In this document: one piece after another, positions 25,287 to 33,065 of the stretch | How the letters are laid out: every line of letters begins with the position of its first letter | Position numbering within the stretch: the stretch's first letter is position 1 | The notes under the pieces: model-generated | What the model was told of the DNA's origin: nothing | Seen by the model: the letters and a program-made list of their open reading frames with translations, nothing else | The model's database searches: none | Origin: Acidovorax sp. SRB_14 | GTDB lineage: Bacteria; Pseudomonadota; Gammaproteobacteria; Burkholderiales; Burkholderiaceae_C | Direction of reading: 5' to 3' | Assembly: GCF_012932145.1 (NCBI RefSeq) | Contig: NZ_MWOK01000012.1 | Span: 1-46,667, forward strand | DNA: 46,667 bases | Position numbers and translations under genes: made by a program

Positions 25287-25300
25287 TGGCACATTTTGGT

Positions 25301-25359
25301 TCTAACCCGGCGCTCAAGCCGACCCGCGTACAGCGGTCGGCTTAGCTTTTTCGTTAGAC
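25301..25359 (+). other. attC: Integron attC recombination site (complete)
   Basis: The four attC boxes can be read. R'' is TCTAAC (25301-25306). L'' is GCTCAAGCC. L' is GGCTTAGC. R' is GTTAGAC (25353-25359). AAGCCGACC (25316-25324) and GGTCGGCTT (25335-25343) pair perfectly, and L'' has one extra C relative to L', the extrahelical base that orients strand choice in attC sites. Length is about 59 bp, within the known range. Crossover is expected after G25353. Confidence 0.9.
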
Positions 25360-25370
25360 GCTTTCAGAAA

Positions 25371-25859
25371 ATGGACGAAGCCCGCTTTCCCGAGATTGTT
25401 CGCTCCATCTATGGGGCAGTGGCAGAGCTTGAGGCCATGTTCCCCGGACGCAAGTTCACACCGGACGGGCACATGGTCGGTAGCCTCGGGGAGGCATATG
25501 CAGCCCACCACTACGGAATCATGCTGCACGGGGCGTCCTTTGAATGCCATGACGGCACGTGCAATGGCAAGAACGTTCAAGTGAAAGCCACGCAAGGCGA
25601 TCGAGTGGCGGTCAGTGCCGAGCCGGAGCAACTTCTTGTGCTACGGCTACACCGCGATGGCTCGTTTACCGAGGTCTACAACGGCCTGGGATCGCGCGTC
25701 TGGTCGTTGGTGGCACACAAGCCGCGTCCGAAGAACGGCCAGTACCAGGTATCTGTCGCTGCACTCGGGCGGCTAATGGCAGCGGTACCCGAGCAAGAGC
25801 GACTTGACCACAAAGCGTCTAACCCTTCCTTCAAGCGGACGCCTGACGGCGCCGCTTAA
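25371..25859 (+). CDS. Integron cassette 2: unknown protein, possible PD-(D/E)xK fold
   Basis: A 162-residue protein starting at an ATG 11 bp after the attC. A block GSLGEAYAAHHYGI with Glu41, then HDG with Asp61, then VQVKATQ with Gln70-x-Lys72, resembles the E...D...QxK spacing of restriction-endonuclease-like folds; this is inference and activity is unproven. No membrane segment is present. The last residues, SNPSFKRTPDGAA, are translated from the downstream attC, an ending I have seen on many cassette proteins. GC content is higher than in cassette 1. Confidence 0.78.
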   Translation: MDEARFPEIVRSIYGAVAELEAMFPGRKFTPDGHMVGSLGEAYAAHHYGIMLHGASFECHDGTCNGKNVQVKATQGDRVAVSAEPEQLLVLRLHRDGSFTEVYNGLGSRVWSLVAHKPRPKNGQYQVSVAALGRLMAAVPEQERLDHKASNPSFKRTPDGAA

Positions 25860-25860
25860 G
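25817..25860 (+). other. attC: Truncated attC site (right half missing)
   Basis: GTCTAAC (25817-25823, R''), CTTCAAGCGG (L'') and CCGCTTAAG (25852-25860, L') are present, again with a single extra C in L''. The R' box GTTAGRC expected within the next about 10 bp is absent (TGCCGGACTTCG instead). The site therefore cannot recombine normally. The cassette 2 stop codon lies within L'. Confidence 0.8.
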
Positions 25861-26065
25861 TGCCGGACTTCGCCTTGGGGCGCTCTGACAGTTCAAGCCT
25901 TTTTGGATTCTAGCTGTCGCATCACGGACGATCGTCTATGTTCCGCGTATTCACGCTGAGCTTTCGTATCCCCGGCCGCGATGCTGTGATCCGGTAAATG
26001 GCCGGCGGAAGCACCCCGCAAACCGCGAACGACGAATGGGATTCGCTGGTCCCATCCGCGTTTCG

Positions 26066-27061
26066 TCACTCCGCCTCAATCCCCGCAGCCGCAATCAGCT
26101 CCCGCCACTTGCCGATCTCGCTGCGCGTGAACTGATCGAGCGCAGTACCGGAGCTTCCTTCGATCGCAAACCCGAGGTCGGCAAACCGACTGACCACGGC
26201 GGGCGTGCGCGTGAATTGCATGAATTGCTGGTTCAGCACCTCCAGGATGGGTGCAGGCGTCCCGGCAGGCGCGTAGACGGCCATCCAGTAGCTCAGATCA
26301 AACCCGGCCATGCCCGGCGCGCTTCGCAGACTGAGGACACCGGGCAACAGGGGATGCGGTTGCGCGGTGGTAACGGCCAGTGCCTTGAGCTTGCCGCTGC
26401 GCAACTGCGGCAGCGCGGACTGGATGTCGATGAAGAGCGTGGAGACTTGCCCGCCAATCACGTCGGTCATGGCAGCCGGGCCGCTCTTGTACGGGACATG
26501 GATGAGTTCATGCTTGGTTTTCAGCGCCAGCGTGGCGCCAGAGACGATGCCGGAGCCGTTGGCGCTGGCATAGCTCGCCTTGCCAGGATTCGCTTTGGCG
26601 TAAGCGAGAAATTCCGCGAGGTTGCCAAAAGGCGCATCGGTGCGCGTGGCCAGCACGAACACGCCCTTGCCGATCATGGACACGGGCGCGAAATCTTTTT
26701 GCGGGTCGTACGGCAGTGACTTCATCAAACTCAGGTTGGCGGCCTGGGTGGTGTTGGTTGTGACCAGCAGCGTGTAGCCGTCGGCCGGGGCCTTGGCGAC
26801 CGCGCTGGTGCCAATGGCGCCGTTGGCACCGGCCCGGTTGTCGACCACCACCGGTTGCTTCAACGCGTCGGACATCTGTTGCGCCGCCAGCCGTGCAATT
26901 GTGTCGGTCGCGGTGCCCGCCGCGTACGGAACGATGATGCGGATCGGCTTGTTCGGGTACGTCTGAGCATGCGCAGGCAAGGCGCCGAACGTTGCAGCGG
27001 CCACGGGGGCAAGCAGACATGCCAGTGCGGTGCGGCGGGTGAGGGGCAGGGTTTTGGTCAT
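26066..27061 (-). CDS. Bug/TctC family periplasmic substrate-binding protein
   Basis: A 331-residue secreted protein. The signal peptide includes a twin-Arg pair early (PLTRRTALACLLAP) and ends near AHAQTYP. The mature start YPNKPIRIIVPYAAGTATDT is the Bug signature; VVDNRAGANGAIGT and KAPADGYTLLVTTNT complete the ligand site. Its length equals that of the Bug protein at 16967 but the sequence differs throughout. It is the last gene of the leftward operon, 88 bp after the cycloisomerase homologue, with AGGAG before the ATG. No transporter membrane genes are present. Confidence 0.93.
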   Translation of the reverse strand: MTKTLPLTRRTALACLLAPVAAATFGALPAHAQTYPNKPIRIIVPYAAGTATDTIARLAAQQMSDALKQPVVVDNRAGANGAIGTSAVAKAPADGYTLLVTTNTTQAANLSLMKSLPYDPQKDFAPVSMIGKGVFVLATRTDAPFGNLAEFLAYAKANPGKASYASANGSGIVSGATLALKTKHELIHVPYKSGPAAMTDVIGGQVSTLFIDIQSALPQLRSGKLKALAVTTAQPHPLLPGVLSLRSAPGMAGFDLSYWMAVYAPAGTPAPILEVLNQQFMQFTRTPAVVSRFADLGFAIEGSSGTALDQFTRSEIGKWRELIAAAGIEAE

Positions 27062-27149
27062 GGTGTCTCCTTGGATGGAATAAGTTTGGATTGCGCGCGC
27101 TGCGCACCGGCTCTGCGGCCGTTTGAAAAACAAGTGATTTCGCGGAGCG

Positions 27150-28265
27150 TCAGCCGGCAGGGCGCCGGTGGTGGTAGGCCAGCCGCTCGGGGTCGACGGT
27201 CGCTCCGAACCCGGGGCCAAGCGGCACCACCAAAGCGAAGTCTTCGTAGCGCAACTGGCTGGTGGCGATGTCATCCACCAGCAGTTGCGGGCCAAACAGC
27301 TGGCAGCCCCAATGCAGGTCAGGCAGCGTGGAATACAGCTGCGCGCAGGCCGAGGTGCCGATGGCGCCTTCAATCATCGTGCCGCCAAAAATGGCCAGGC
27401 CGCCGGCTGCGGCGATGTGCGCGACCTGCGCCGTGCGCAGCAAGCCGCCGTGTTTGGTGACCTTGATGGACAGCGCATCGCAGGCATGGGTGCTGGCGTA
27501 GGCCATGGCTTCCTGGGGCGTGGCCACGGCTTCGTCTGCCATCACGGTGATGGGGCTCGTGCCAGTAAGGCGGCGCATGGCGTCGATGCTGGCGGCGTGC
27601 ACCGGCTGCTCGACCACCGCGATGCCACCTGCGTGCAGTGCCGGGATCGCCCAGCGTGCCGTGGCCTCGTCCCAGGCCTGGTTGACGTCGACCCGCACCG
27701 TCGCCGCCTCGGGAAGTGCGTTGCGAATCGCGGTGGCGCGCTGCACGCCCTCCAGCGGGTCGCCCGTGCCGATCTTGACGAGGAAATGCCGGTGTGTGCG
27801 TTCGCCCAGCTTCTGGCGGGCTTCCTCGATGTCCTGCTGCGTGTCACTGGTGGCCAGCACCCAGAGCATTTCCAGCCGGTCGCGCACCGTGCCGCCGAAC
27901 AGCGCTGCGCTGGACACCCCCAGGGCACGCGCCGCAATGTCCACGCAGGCCATTTCCAACGCCGCCTTGCAGGGCAGGTTGCCCTTGATGGCGCGGTCCA
28001 TCAGGGCCAGCACATGCCACAGCCGGCGCGGATCCTGGCCTACCAGCGCGGGCGCCAGCACCTCGTCGATCACGGCCTTGGCGGCGCCGGCACTCATCTC
28101 GTTGTAGCCGGCGATGATGGACAGCTCGCCCAGCCCGGTCACGCCCTCGTCCGTGTGTATCTGCGCGACCACCAGCGTGTGGCCCGCCATGGTCGTCATG
28201 GCCAAGCGGTGCGCGCGGCGCAGCCGCAGGCCGACGATGGTGCTGGTGATGCGCTCGATCTTCAT
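27150..28265 (-). CDS. Enolase-superfamily enzyme, muconate-cycloisomerase-like
   Basis: A 371-residue homologue of muconate lactonising enzyme. Metal ligands are Asp193 (VDVNQAWDE), Glu219 (VVEQPVH) and Asp244 (MADEA), and Lys268 (LSIKVTKHGG) is the second-face base. These are offset by exactly 5 from the usual CatB numbering (198, 224, 249, 273). The Lys-x-Lys motif (167/169) appears as Leu162-Val163-Lys164, so the first Lys is replaced. FGGTMIEGAIGTSA is typical of the family. The start overlaps the preceding stop (ATGA). It could be a cycloisomerase or a related racemase or dehydratase. Confidence 0.88.
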   Translation of the reverse strand: MKIERITSTIVGLRLRRAHRLAMTTMAGHTLVVAQIHTDEGVTGLGELSIIAGYNEMSAGAAKAVIDEVLAPALVGQDPRRLWHVLALMDRAIKGNLPCKAALEMACVDIAARALGVSSAALFGGTVRDRLEMLWVLATSDTQQDIEEARQKLGERTHRHFLVKIGTGDPLEGVQRATAIRNALPEAATVRVDVNQAWDEATARWAIPALHAGGIAVVEQPVHAASIDAMRRLTGTSPITVMADEAVATPQEAMAYASTHACDALSIKVTKHGGLLRTAQVAHIAAAGGLAIFGGTMIEGAIGTSACAQLYSTLPDLHWGCQLFGPQLLVDDIATSQLRYEDFALVVPLGPGFGATVDPERLAYHHRRPAG

Positions 28266-29383
28266 GCGCGCGCCTGCGCGGCGCTGGGCAGCAGCCCGCG
28301 CTCCTGCAACTGGCCAAACCATTTGCGGAACATGTCCTCGGTGTCCATGCAGGCGTGAAAACCGGCCTGGCGGATCTTCACCGAGCTCATGATCACGGCC
28401 GGCAGCGGGCCTTCCTTGCCATGGTTCATCTGGAAGTCGGCATACGTCGCACCCTGGCCGATGAAGGCCGCCAGCTCGCGCGGCGCGGCCAGCTGGTATT
28501 TGTCCACCAGGCGCTCCCAGGCGGATTGCTGCCGGTCCAGCGCGGCGGCCAGGGACTGCGGCTCGGGCTCGCCCACCGGCATGCCGAGCACATCGGCAAT
28601 GGTCGGCCAGACGTTTTGCCAGACGAACACATCGCCGTTTTCCAGGTTGAAGGTTTCGTTGCGCGCGTTGGGCGCCAGCGCGGCCCAGGCGCAGGCCTGG
28701 GCGATCAGGTCGGCGTCGATGGCCTGGTTCACGCGTGGCGGACCGCCCGGGTAGGCCAGCGGCAGGCCCTGCTCGTGGCGCAGCCAGGCGTACACGCCGA
28801 TGGCCGGAATCGGGTTCATGTTGCTGCCCATGGCGTCGCCGAACACGATGCGCGGCCGCATGATGGTGAAGTGCCAGGCGCCCGAGCGGGCCTGGCGCTC
28901 GCGCAGGAAGTCCTCCTGCAGCCAGTAGAAGTTCTCGTGGTTGTCGCGCGGCCAGCGCTCGCGCGCGGGCACGGCAATCTGCGGGTGGATGTGCACGCCG
29001 TAGGCCTTGCCGCCCTGCATGATGGTCACGTGGCGCAGCGCGCCGCCGGGGCGGTCCAGCGGCTCGATGACGTTGCGCAGCATCTGCAGGTTGGTGTCCA
29101 TCTGCTCCTGGTCGCGCCAGCCGCCAACCAGGCCGCCGGGCTTTTCGTACACGGCGGCATACACCACATGGGTGATGTCGTCGCGGCCCGCGAGAGCGGC
29201 GGCGCAGGCGGCGCCGTCTTGCAGGTCCAGCTGCAGGGCCTCGGCGCCGGGGGGCGGCGTGATCGGGCGCCGCGCCACGCCGATCGCGCTCCAGCCGGGC
29301 AGGCTGGCGAAGTGGCGCAGGCAGGCCTGGCCCACCACGCCCGTGGCGCCCACGATGAGGGCGGTTTGCTGGGGTGTCGTCAT
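28262..29383 (-). CDS. SDR family NAD(P)-dependent oxidoreductase, PRISE-like
   Basis: A 373-residue extended SDR. The cofactor motif IVGATGVVGQ is at residues 10-19. IMQGGKAYGVH carries a Lys at the place of the catalytic Lys of progesterone 5-beta-reductase/iridoid synthase-like (PRISE) enzymes, and NFYWLQEDFL and RPRIVFGDAMGSNMNPIPAI match their active-site Tyr and substrate regions. ETFNLENGDVFVWQNVWP is also characteristic. Such enzymes reduce enones. It sits 14 bp after the ABC-type binding-protein gene and overlaps the cycloisomerase homologue. Confidence 0.85.
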   Translation of the reverse strand: MTTPQQTALIVGATGVVGQACLRHFASLPGWSAIGVARRPITPPPGAEALQLDLQDGAACAAALAGRDDITHVVYAAVYEKPGGLVGGWRDQEQMDTNLQMLRNVIEPLDRPGGALRHVTIMQGGKAYGVHIHPQIAVPARERWPRDNHENFYWLQEDFLRERQARSGAWHFTIMRPRIVFGDAMGSNMNPIPAIGVYAWLRHEQGLPLAYPGGPPRVNQAIDADLIAQACAWAALAPNARNETFNLENGDVFVWQNVWPTIADVLGMPVGEPEPQSLAAALDRQQSAWERLVDKYQLAAPRELAAFIGQGATYADFQMNHGKEGPLPAVIMSSVKIRQAGFHACMDTEDMFRKWFGQLQERGLLPSAAQARA

Positions 29384-29397
29384 GGCCGCGGCGGTCC

Positions 29398-30651
29398 TTA
29401 CTTCTTGAGCATCGGGCACTTGGACTGCGCCAGCGGCAGGAAGGCCTTGTCGCCCGGCACCGTGGCGATGAGCTTGTAATAGTCCCAGGGGTACTTGGAT
29501 TCGGCCTGCGACTTCACTTCGAACAGGTACATGTCGTGCACCATGCGGCCGTCCTCGCGGATGCGGCCGTTCTTGGCAAAGAAGTCGTTGATGGGCGTCG
29601 CCTTCATCTGCGCCATGACCTTGGCCGTGTCGTCGGTCTTGGCGGCCTGCACGGCCTTGAGGTAGTGCAGGGTCGATGAGTAGGCGCCCGCCTGGCTCAT
29701 GTTGGGCATCTTCTTCATCTTCTCGAAATAGCGTTTGGACCAAGCGCGGGTTTCGGGGTTCATGTCCCAGTAGAACGCTTCGGTGAGCATCAGCCCGCCC
29801 GCCGTGCGCAGGCCGATGGCGTGCACGTCGTTGATGTACATCAGCAGCCCTGCCAGGGTCTGCTTGTTTTTGCCCTGGGTCAGGCCGAACTCGCGCGCGG
29901 CCTTGATGGTGTTCACGGTGTCGCTGCCGGCATTGGCCAGGCCGATGACCTGCGCCTTGCTGTTCTGCGCGCTGATCAGGAAGGAAGCAAAGTCCGTTGC
30001 GCCGATGGGGTGCTTGGCCGAGCCCAGCACCTTGCCCCCTTGGGCAAGCACCACCGCGCTGGCCTGCTCCTGCAGGCTGTGCCCGAAGGCGTAGTCGGCG
30101 GTGATGAAGAACCAGTCCTTGCCGCCGCGCTGCGTGATGGCGCTGGCCGTCACGTTGGCCAGGGCGTAGGTGTCGTAGACGTAGTGCACGGTGCTGGGCA
30201 TGCACAGGTCGCCCGTGAGCCGGTCGGTGCCGGGGCCGTTGAAGATGATGACCTTCTGCTTTTGCTTGGCCACTTCGAGCACGGCCAGGGCCGGGGCGGA
30301 CACGGCCACGTCCATGATGGCGTCGACCTTGCCGGTGTCGAACCATTCGCGCGCCTTGCTCGCGGCGATGTCGGCCTTGTTCTGGTGGTCCACCACCAGC
30401 AGTTCGATCTTCTTGCCCAGCACCTGGCCGCCGAAGTCGTCGATGGCCATCTGGATGGCTGCTGCGCTGCCCGGGCCGGTGATGTCGGCGAACGGGCCGT
30501 TGAGGTCCGTGAGGATGCCCAGGCGCACGACGTCGTCGGAAATCTTCACCTCCTGCGCGGTGACAGCAGTGGTGGCGGCCAGCAGGGCCAGGCTGGTGCA
30601 AAGCGCGCGGCATGCGCGCGGCAGGGGGCTGCGGTGGGGGTGGCGGTTCAT
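29398..30651 (-). CDS. Branched-chain-amino-acid-type ABC substrate-binding protein
   Basis: A 417-residue periplasmic binding protein of the LivJ/HAAT type. The signal peptide ends near AVTAQEVK. The mature chain starts VRLGILTDLNGPFADITGPGS and continues with MAIDDFGGQVLGKKIELLVVDHQNKAD, both family hallmarks; KDWFFITADYAFGHSLQ begins the second lobe. No livHMGF permease or ATPase genes are adjacent, so it must use a transporter encoded elsewhere. AGGAG precedes the ATG. Probably co-transcribed with the cyclase gene 35 bp upstream. Confidence 0.94.
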   Translation of the reverse strand: MNRHPHRSPLPRACRALCTSLALLAATTAVTAQEVKISDDVVRLGILTDLNGPFADITGPGSAAAIQMAIDDFGGQVLGKKIELLVVDHQNKADIAASKAREWFDTGKVDAIMDVAVSAPALAVLEVAKQKQKVIIFNGPGTDRLTGDLCMPSTVHYVYDTYALANVTASAITQRGGKDWFFITADYAFGHSLQEQASAVVLAQGGKVLGSAKHPIGATDFASFLISAQNSKAQVIGLANAGSDTVNTIKAAREFGLTQGKNKQTLAGLLMYINDVHAIGLRTAGGLMLTEAFYWDMNPETRAWSKRYFEKMKKMPNMSQAGAYSSTLHYLKAVQAAKTDDTAKVMAQMKATPINDFFAKNGRIREDGRMVHDMYLFEVKSQAESKYPWDYYKLIATVPGDKAFLPLAQSKCPMLKK

Positions 30652-30686
30652 GGTTGTCTCCTTGGGTCGTGTGGGGCTGGCGGGAA

Positions 30687-31775
30687 TCAGATCGTGGCGA
30701 TGGGCGTGACGGGCGAGCCCACGGCGCCGGGCAGGCGCAGCGGCGGCGCCGTGAGTAGAAAACGCGTGCGGCCCAGCGCGTGCAGCGCGTCGGCGAGTTC
30801 CTCGAGGTACCACAGCTCGCCCAGCGGCAGCCCGAGCTTGAACAGGCAGTGCTCGTGCAGCGGCAGCAGGGGGTAGGGCGTGCCGTCCGGGGGAGTGCGT
30901 GTGGGCGGGTGGCGCTCCACGGCGTAGTTGTCGGCGACCAGGGCCGCGATGCCGCTGTCGGTGATCCATTGCAGCAGCCGCGGGTCGCTGCCGTCGAGCG
31001 CGGCGCAGCTGTGGTGCAGCCGCACGGCGTCGGGCTGGCCCTGCATCGACAGCACCACGCCGGCAAAGCCCGTGCGCAGCAGCAGCATGTCGCCCGGCTC
31101 CACCGTCGCGTCGCACTGCGCCATGGCGTGCATCAGCTGGTCGTAGCCGATGTCCTGGTAACCGGTGCCGTAGACCCGGGCCAGGTCCACCAGCACGCCA
31201 CGGCCCTGCATGCCTTTCTTGGCCAGGTTCTCCACGCCCAGGGCGCGCGCCACGCTCGCGTCGGCGGGCCGGCCTGCGCAGCACACGGGGCGGTAGGGGC
31301 CGGGCGCACCCTGCGCGCCTGGCTGCGGCAAGCCATGGTCCACCGGGCCCAACACATGTTCGTGGCCGCGGTAGCCGTTGTAGTAGGTGGTGCGCAGCTG
31401 GCCGTCGCCCTCCGAGTCGAACAGCGAACCCACGTGGGCCAGCGAATCCCATTGGGTGGAGTACTGCAGCGAGAGCAGCACCTGGTCGTCGCTGATCACG
31501 TCGGTGGCACCGGGATACACATGGCCCAAGGGGAAGTTGAGGTAGGGCCGGTCGCCATTGCGCGTGGGCGACAGGCGCGGCGGATGGCGCCGTGCGTTGA
31601 GCGCGTTGCCGCCCGGGTAGTCCAGCGGCAGCGAGAGGCAAATGCTGCGCCCCTCGCGCACCTCCTGTGCGCCCTTGCGCACCTGTTCGGGGCCGATCAG
31701 GTTGGCGCGCCCGAGTTGGTCATCGGGCCCGAAGTCGCCCCAGTTCGAGCCGGGCGGGCGTTGTCTCCATCGCAT
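30687..31775 (-). CDS. Cyclase family protein (kynurenine-formamidase-like hydrolase fold)
   Basis: A 362-residue metal-dependent hydrolase of the cyclase (PF04199) family. WGDFGPDDQLGRANLI opens the domain, TQWDSLAHVGSLFD contains the metal-binding His/Asp, and GVLVDLARVYG and EPGDMLLLRTGF form the second site region. The ATG at 31775 follows GGGAG with 8-nt spacing; a GTG at 31790 is also possible. It is the first gene of the leftward operon and may hydrolyse a cyclic intermediate made in the pathway (inference). Confidence 0.88.
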   Translation of the reverse strand: MRWRQRPPGSNWGDFGPDDQLGRANLIGPEQVRKGAQEVREGRSICLSLPLDYPGGNALNARRHPPRLSPTRNGDRPYLNFPLGHVYPGATDVISDDQVLLSLQYSTQWDSLAHVGSLFDSEGDGQLRTTYYNGYRGHEHVLGPVDHGLPQPGAQGAPGPYRPVCCAGRPADASVARALGVENLAKKGMQGRGVLVDLARVYGTGYQDIGYDQLMHAMAQCDATVEPGDMLLLRTGFAGVVLSMQGQPDAVRLHHSCAALDGSDPRLLQWITDSGIAALVADNYAVERHPPTRTPPDGTPYPLLPLHEHCLFKLGLPLGELWYLEELADALHALGRTRFLLTAPPLRLPGAVGSPVTPIATI

Positions 31776-31845
31776 GCTGTTGTCTCCCACCGCTGGTGAG
31801 CGCGGATGTGGAAGCTATGGTGTTGGGCCAGGGCGCACCGCGTCA

Positions 31846-31872
31846 ATTCCTTTGGAAAAAATTTCAAGGAAT
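31846..31872. promoter_or_regulatory. Inverted repeat upstream of the cyclase operon
   Basis: ATTCCTT (31846-31852) and AAGGAAT (31866-31872) are a perfect 7-bp inverted repeat with a 13-nt A/T-rich spacer, about 70 bp before the cyclase start. A regulator site is plausible, but no regulator gene of this operon is in the window. Confidence 0.45.
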
Positions 31873-32044
31873 GAAATCGGAGCCAGGGTAAACCCGCTCG
31901 CCGGGCGGCCGCATGAGGGGGACGGCGCCCTTTAAAGCCATGGTGCGGCGCTTTGCGGCGCGGTGCCGTGGTGCGGACGGATTTCGCCAGGCAAAACCGC
32001 AAGCATCGGCGGACACTGCGGCGCCATGCCGCCGGCATGGCGGC

Positions 32045-33013
32045 TCAGCGCAGGGACAGCGTGCCTGCAAACACCGGTGCATCCACATTGCCGCCCGTGA
32101 GCGCCAGGCCCACGCACTGGCCCTGCAGCTGCGCCTTTTCCTGCAGCGCGGCGGCCAGGGCTGCGGCGCCCGCGCCTTCGGCCACGTTGTGCGTGTCGGT
32201 GTAGATCGCGCGCATGGCAGCGGCCACTTCGCCGTCGCTGACCTGCACGACGTGGTCCAGGTGCGGGATCAGGATGTCGAGCGCCTCACGGTCGGCCACG
32301 CGGCAGGCCATGCCGTCGGCCAGCACGGTGCTGACCGGGGCTTCCACGACGCGGCCCGCGGCAATCGAGTCGGCGTAGGTGGTGGCATGGCGGCTGACCA
32401 CACCGACGATGCGCACGCCGTGGCCCAGCGCGCGCTGGGCGGCGATGGCCGCGCAGGCGCCCGAACCCTGGCCGATGGGCACGTAGGCCACGGCCATCTG
32501 CGGCACGGCGCGCAGAAATTCCCACCAGTAGGTGGCCACGCCGCAGACCAGGTCGGGGTGGTAGCTCGGCACCATGTGGGCGCCGCGCTGGGCGGCCAGC
32601 TGCATGGCGTGTTCGCGCGCTTCCTGAAAGTCGTCGCCATGCTCGATGAGCGTGACGCCCAGTGCGCGCATGGCATTGTTCTTCTCGGTCGAATTGCCGC
32701 GCGGCACGACGATGGTGCAGGCCACGCCGTGGCGGCGCGCCGCCCAGCCCATGCTCTGGCCATGGTTGCCGCGCGTGGCGCTGACCACTTCGCGCGGCAG
32801 CGCGCCGCGCTGGGCGAGCCGGTCGAAATAGGTCAGGCCGCCCCGGATCTTGAACGCGCCCACCGGCGTGTGGTTCTCGTGCTTGAGCCAGCACTCGGTG
32901 CCCAGGCGCTCGCCGAGCAGGGCCCAGCGGTACTGCGGCGTGGCGGCGAAGTCGCGGTAGACGACCTGGGCGGCGGCCTCGATGTCGGCCAGGGTGGGGA
33001 GGGTGGCGTTCAT
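32045..33013 (-). CDS. Threonine/serine dehydratase-like PLP enzyme
   Basis: A 322-residue fold-type II PLP enzyme. Lys55 in VGAFKIRGG is the Schiff-base Lys, SATRGNHGQSMGWAA is the substrate Asn loop, and YVPIGQGSGACAAI is the phosphate-binding loop, with Gln in place of one Gly. It lacks the C-terminal ACT-like regulatory domain of IlvA, so it resembles catabolic threonine dehydratases or hydroxyaspartate/diaminopropionate-type lyases. It is the last gene of the putative eight-gene unit, 52 bp after the VOC gene. Confidence 0.85.
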   Translation of the reverse strand: MNATLPTLADIEAAAQVVYRDFAATPQYRWALLGERLGTECWLKHENHTPVGAFKIRGGLTYFDRLAQRGALPREVVSATRGNHGQSMGWAARRHGVACTIVVPRGNSTEKNNAMRALGVTLIEHGDDFQEAREHAMQLAAQRGAHMVPSYHPDLVCGVATYWWEFLRAVPQMAVAYVPIGQGSGACAAIAAQRALGHGVRIVGVVSRHATTYADSIAAGRVVEAPVSTVLADGMACRVADREALDILIPHLDHVVQVSDGEVAAAMRAIYTDTHNVAEGAGAAALAAALQEKAQLQGQCVGLALTGGNVDAPVFAGTLSLR

Positions 33014-33065
33014 GCGGCAGCTTTCTGGTGGTTCGTCCATTTCACCGGGACAGAGAACGTGGCAG

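Noticed and set aside
25860-26065. A third cassette gene after the truncated attC
   Set aside because: No open frame with a start signal and no further attC boxes before the Bug gene; I see nothing supported here.
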